Assembly (NCBI GenBank): GCA_035967975.1
Contig: JAWQFQ010000003.1
Span: 56,338 to 120,337, forward strand
Reading direction: 5' to 3'
Source of the DNA: Scytonema sp035967975
Lineage (GTDB): Bacteria; Cyanobacteriota; Cyanobacteriia; Cyanobacteriales; Nostocaceae
DNA: 64,000 nt
Translations under genes and position numbers: made by a program
Notes under the pieces: model-generated
The model's input: the letters and a program-made list of their open reading frames with translations, nothing else
Told to the model about the DNA's origin: nothing
The model's database searches: none
Part shown: positions 63,552 through 64,000 of the stretch, piece after piece
Position numbering within the stretch: position 1 is the first letter of the stretch
Layout: the number at the start of each line of letters is the position of its first letter

Positions 63552-64000
63552 ATGAATCAAAAGTTACTTATCAAACTGATATTTTTGTTTCCTAAAGCTT
63601 GTTTCGTTGTTGCCAGCGGCTTAGTGATTGCTTTGAAACCATCTTTGCAAATGTCTCTGGCGCAATCCCCGCAAAACCACGCGCAAGTTTCACCAGTAAC
63701 ACCCAACCAGTCCCCACCCACACCATCCCCAGAACCAGAAGTACCACCCACACCATCCATAGAACCAGAAGTACCACCCACACCATCCATAGAACCAGAA
63801 GTACCACCCACACCANNNNNNNNNNNNNNNNNNNNNNNNNNNNNNNNNNNNNNNNNNNNNNNNNNNNNNNNNNNNNNNNNNNNNNNNNNNNNNNNNNNNN
63901 NNNNNNNNNNNNNNNTCCCCAGAACCAGAAGTACCACCCACACAACAACAGCCCACTCAGCAACAACCCACTCAGCAACAACCCACACAACAACAGCCCA
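63552..64000 (+). CDS. Signal-peptide protein with Pro-rich tandem repeats, 3' end outside window (interrupted by gap)
   Basis: ATG 63552 follows GAGGAGTGAACA, a good ribosome site. The product begins NQKLLIKLIFLFPKACFVVA, then SGLVIALKPSLQMSLAQS, a signal peptide cleavable near SLA-QS. It becomes a repeat PPTPSIEPEV (10 residues, 30 bp), then Thr-Gln-Gln-Gln-Pro units. The 100-N gap at 63816-63915 interrupts the repeats and shifts the frame. The gene runs off the window with no stop. It is probably exported; a cell-wall spacer or precursor of an envelope-bound protein is possible. Confidence 0.7.
   Translation, partial: MNQKLLIKLIFLFPKACFVVASGLVIALKPSLQMSLAQSPQNHAQVSPVTPNQSPPTPSPEPEVPPTPSIEPEVPPTPSIEPEVPPTPXXXXXXXXXXXXXXXXXXXXXXXXXXXXXXXXXXPRTRSTTHTTTAHSATTHSATTHTTTA
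63816..63915. other. 100-N assembly gap in a coding repeat
   Basis: Exactly 100 N inside a 30-bp proline-rich coding repeat; copy number unknown. Confidence 0.95.

Overview
The window reads as a chromosomal segment (a scaffold with four 100-N gaps) of a filamentous, heterocystous-type cyanobacterium. The signs are frequent HIP1 octamers (GCGATCGC), heptamer STRR repeats between genes, Uma2, XisI, ComFB-like and phytochrome-type GAF genes, and protein styles typical of Nostocales. No rRNA, tRNA or CRISPR array was seen.

About 48 kb (roughly 13.2-61.1 kb) is one contractile injection system (CIS; phage-tail-like, eCIS/tCIS class) locus built from two facing arms. The left arm (+ strand, 13.2-26.6 kb) holds a DUF4255 cap protein, a tiny amphipathic protein, two large single-pass Ig-like proteins (one with a WD40 propeller), a second DUF4255 protein, sheath, two tube proteins, two tail-assembly chaperone paralogs, a DUF6760-like microprotein lacking a normal start codon, and an FHA protein fused to a methylglyoxal-synthase-like domain. 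The right arm (- strand, 61.1-48.0 kb) holds a small conserved protein, a third tube-type protein, a disordered tape-measure candidate, CIS tube/hub protein, VgrG-type spike, PAAR tip, gp25, baseplate J, tail protein I, a DUF4159 protein and the AAA+ ATPase.

Between the arms lie signalling genes (zinc-ribbon FHA protein, pseudokinase-TM-PstS-like protein, response regulator and histidine kinase; 26.7-31.4 kb) and a cargo region (32-45 kb). The cargo region has a giant DUF4157 effector with HELTH motif and 27-residue repeats, LRR-like and YbjN proteins downstream of it, an unknown 241-aa protein, an eroded effector-like pseudogene, a Cys-His-Asp (transglutaminase/papain-like) effector candidate, and several intact or broken toxin-antitoxin modules. 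Two Hanks-type Ser/Thr kinases with C-terminal membrane anchors flank the locus (11.2-12.9 and 61.6-63.1 kb). Kinases, FHA readers, a pseudokinase and membrane-anchored propeller/Ig proteins together suggest a phosphorylation-controlled, membrane-tethered injection machine, analogous in logic to the PpkA/Fha control of type VI secretion. That link is inference.

The left flank (0-11 kb) is ordinary accessory chromosome: EthD, O-antigen ligase-like, YaaW-like, FAD oxidoreductase, ComFB-like, DUF3140 + DUF2945, Uma2, an LRAT-like protein, and the wreck of one or more phytochrome-like sensor kinases. All four N gaps fall inside protein-coding tandem repeats and shift the reading frame, so the affected genes are described as single genes across the gap.
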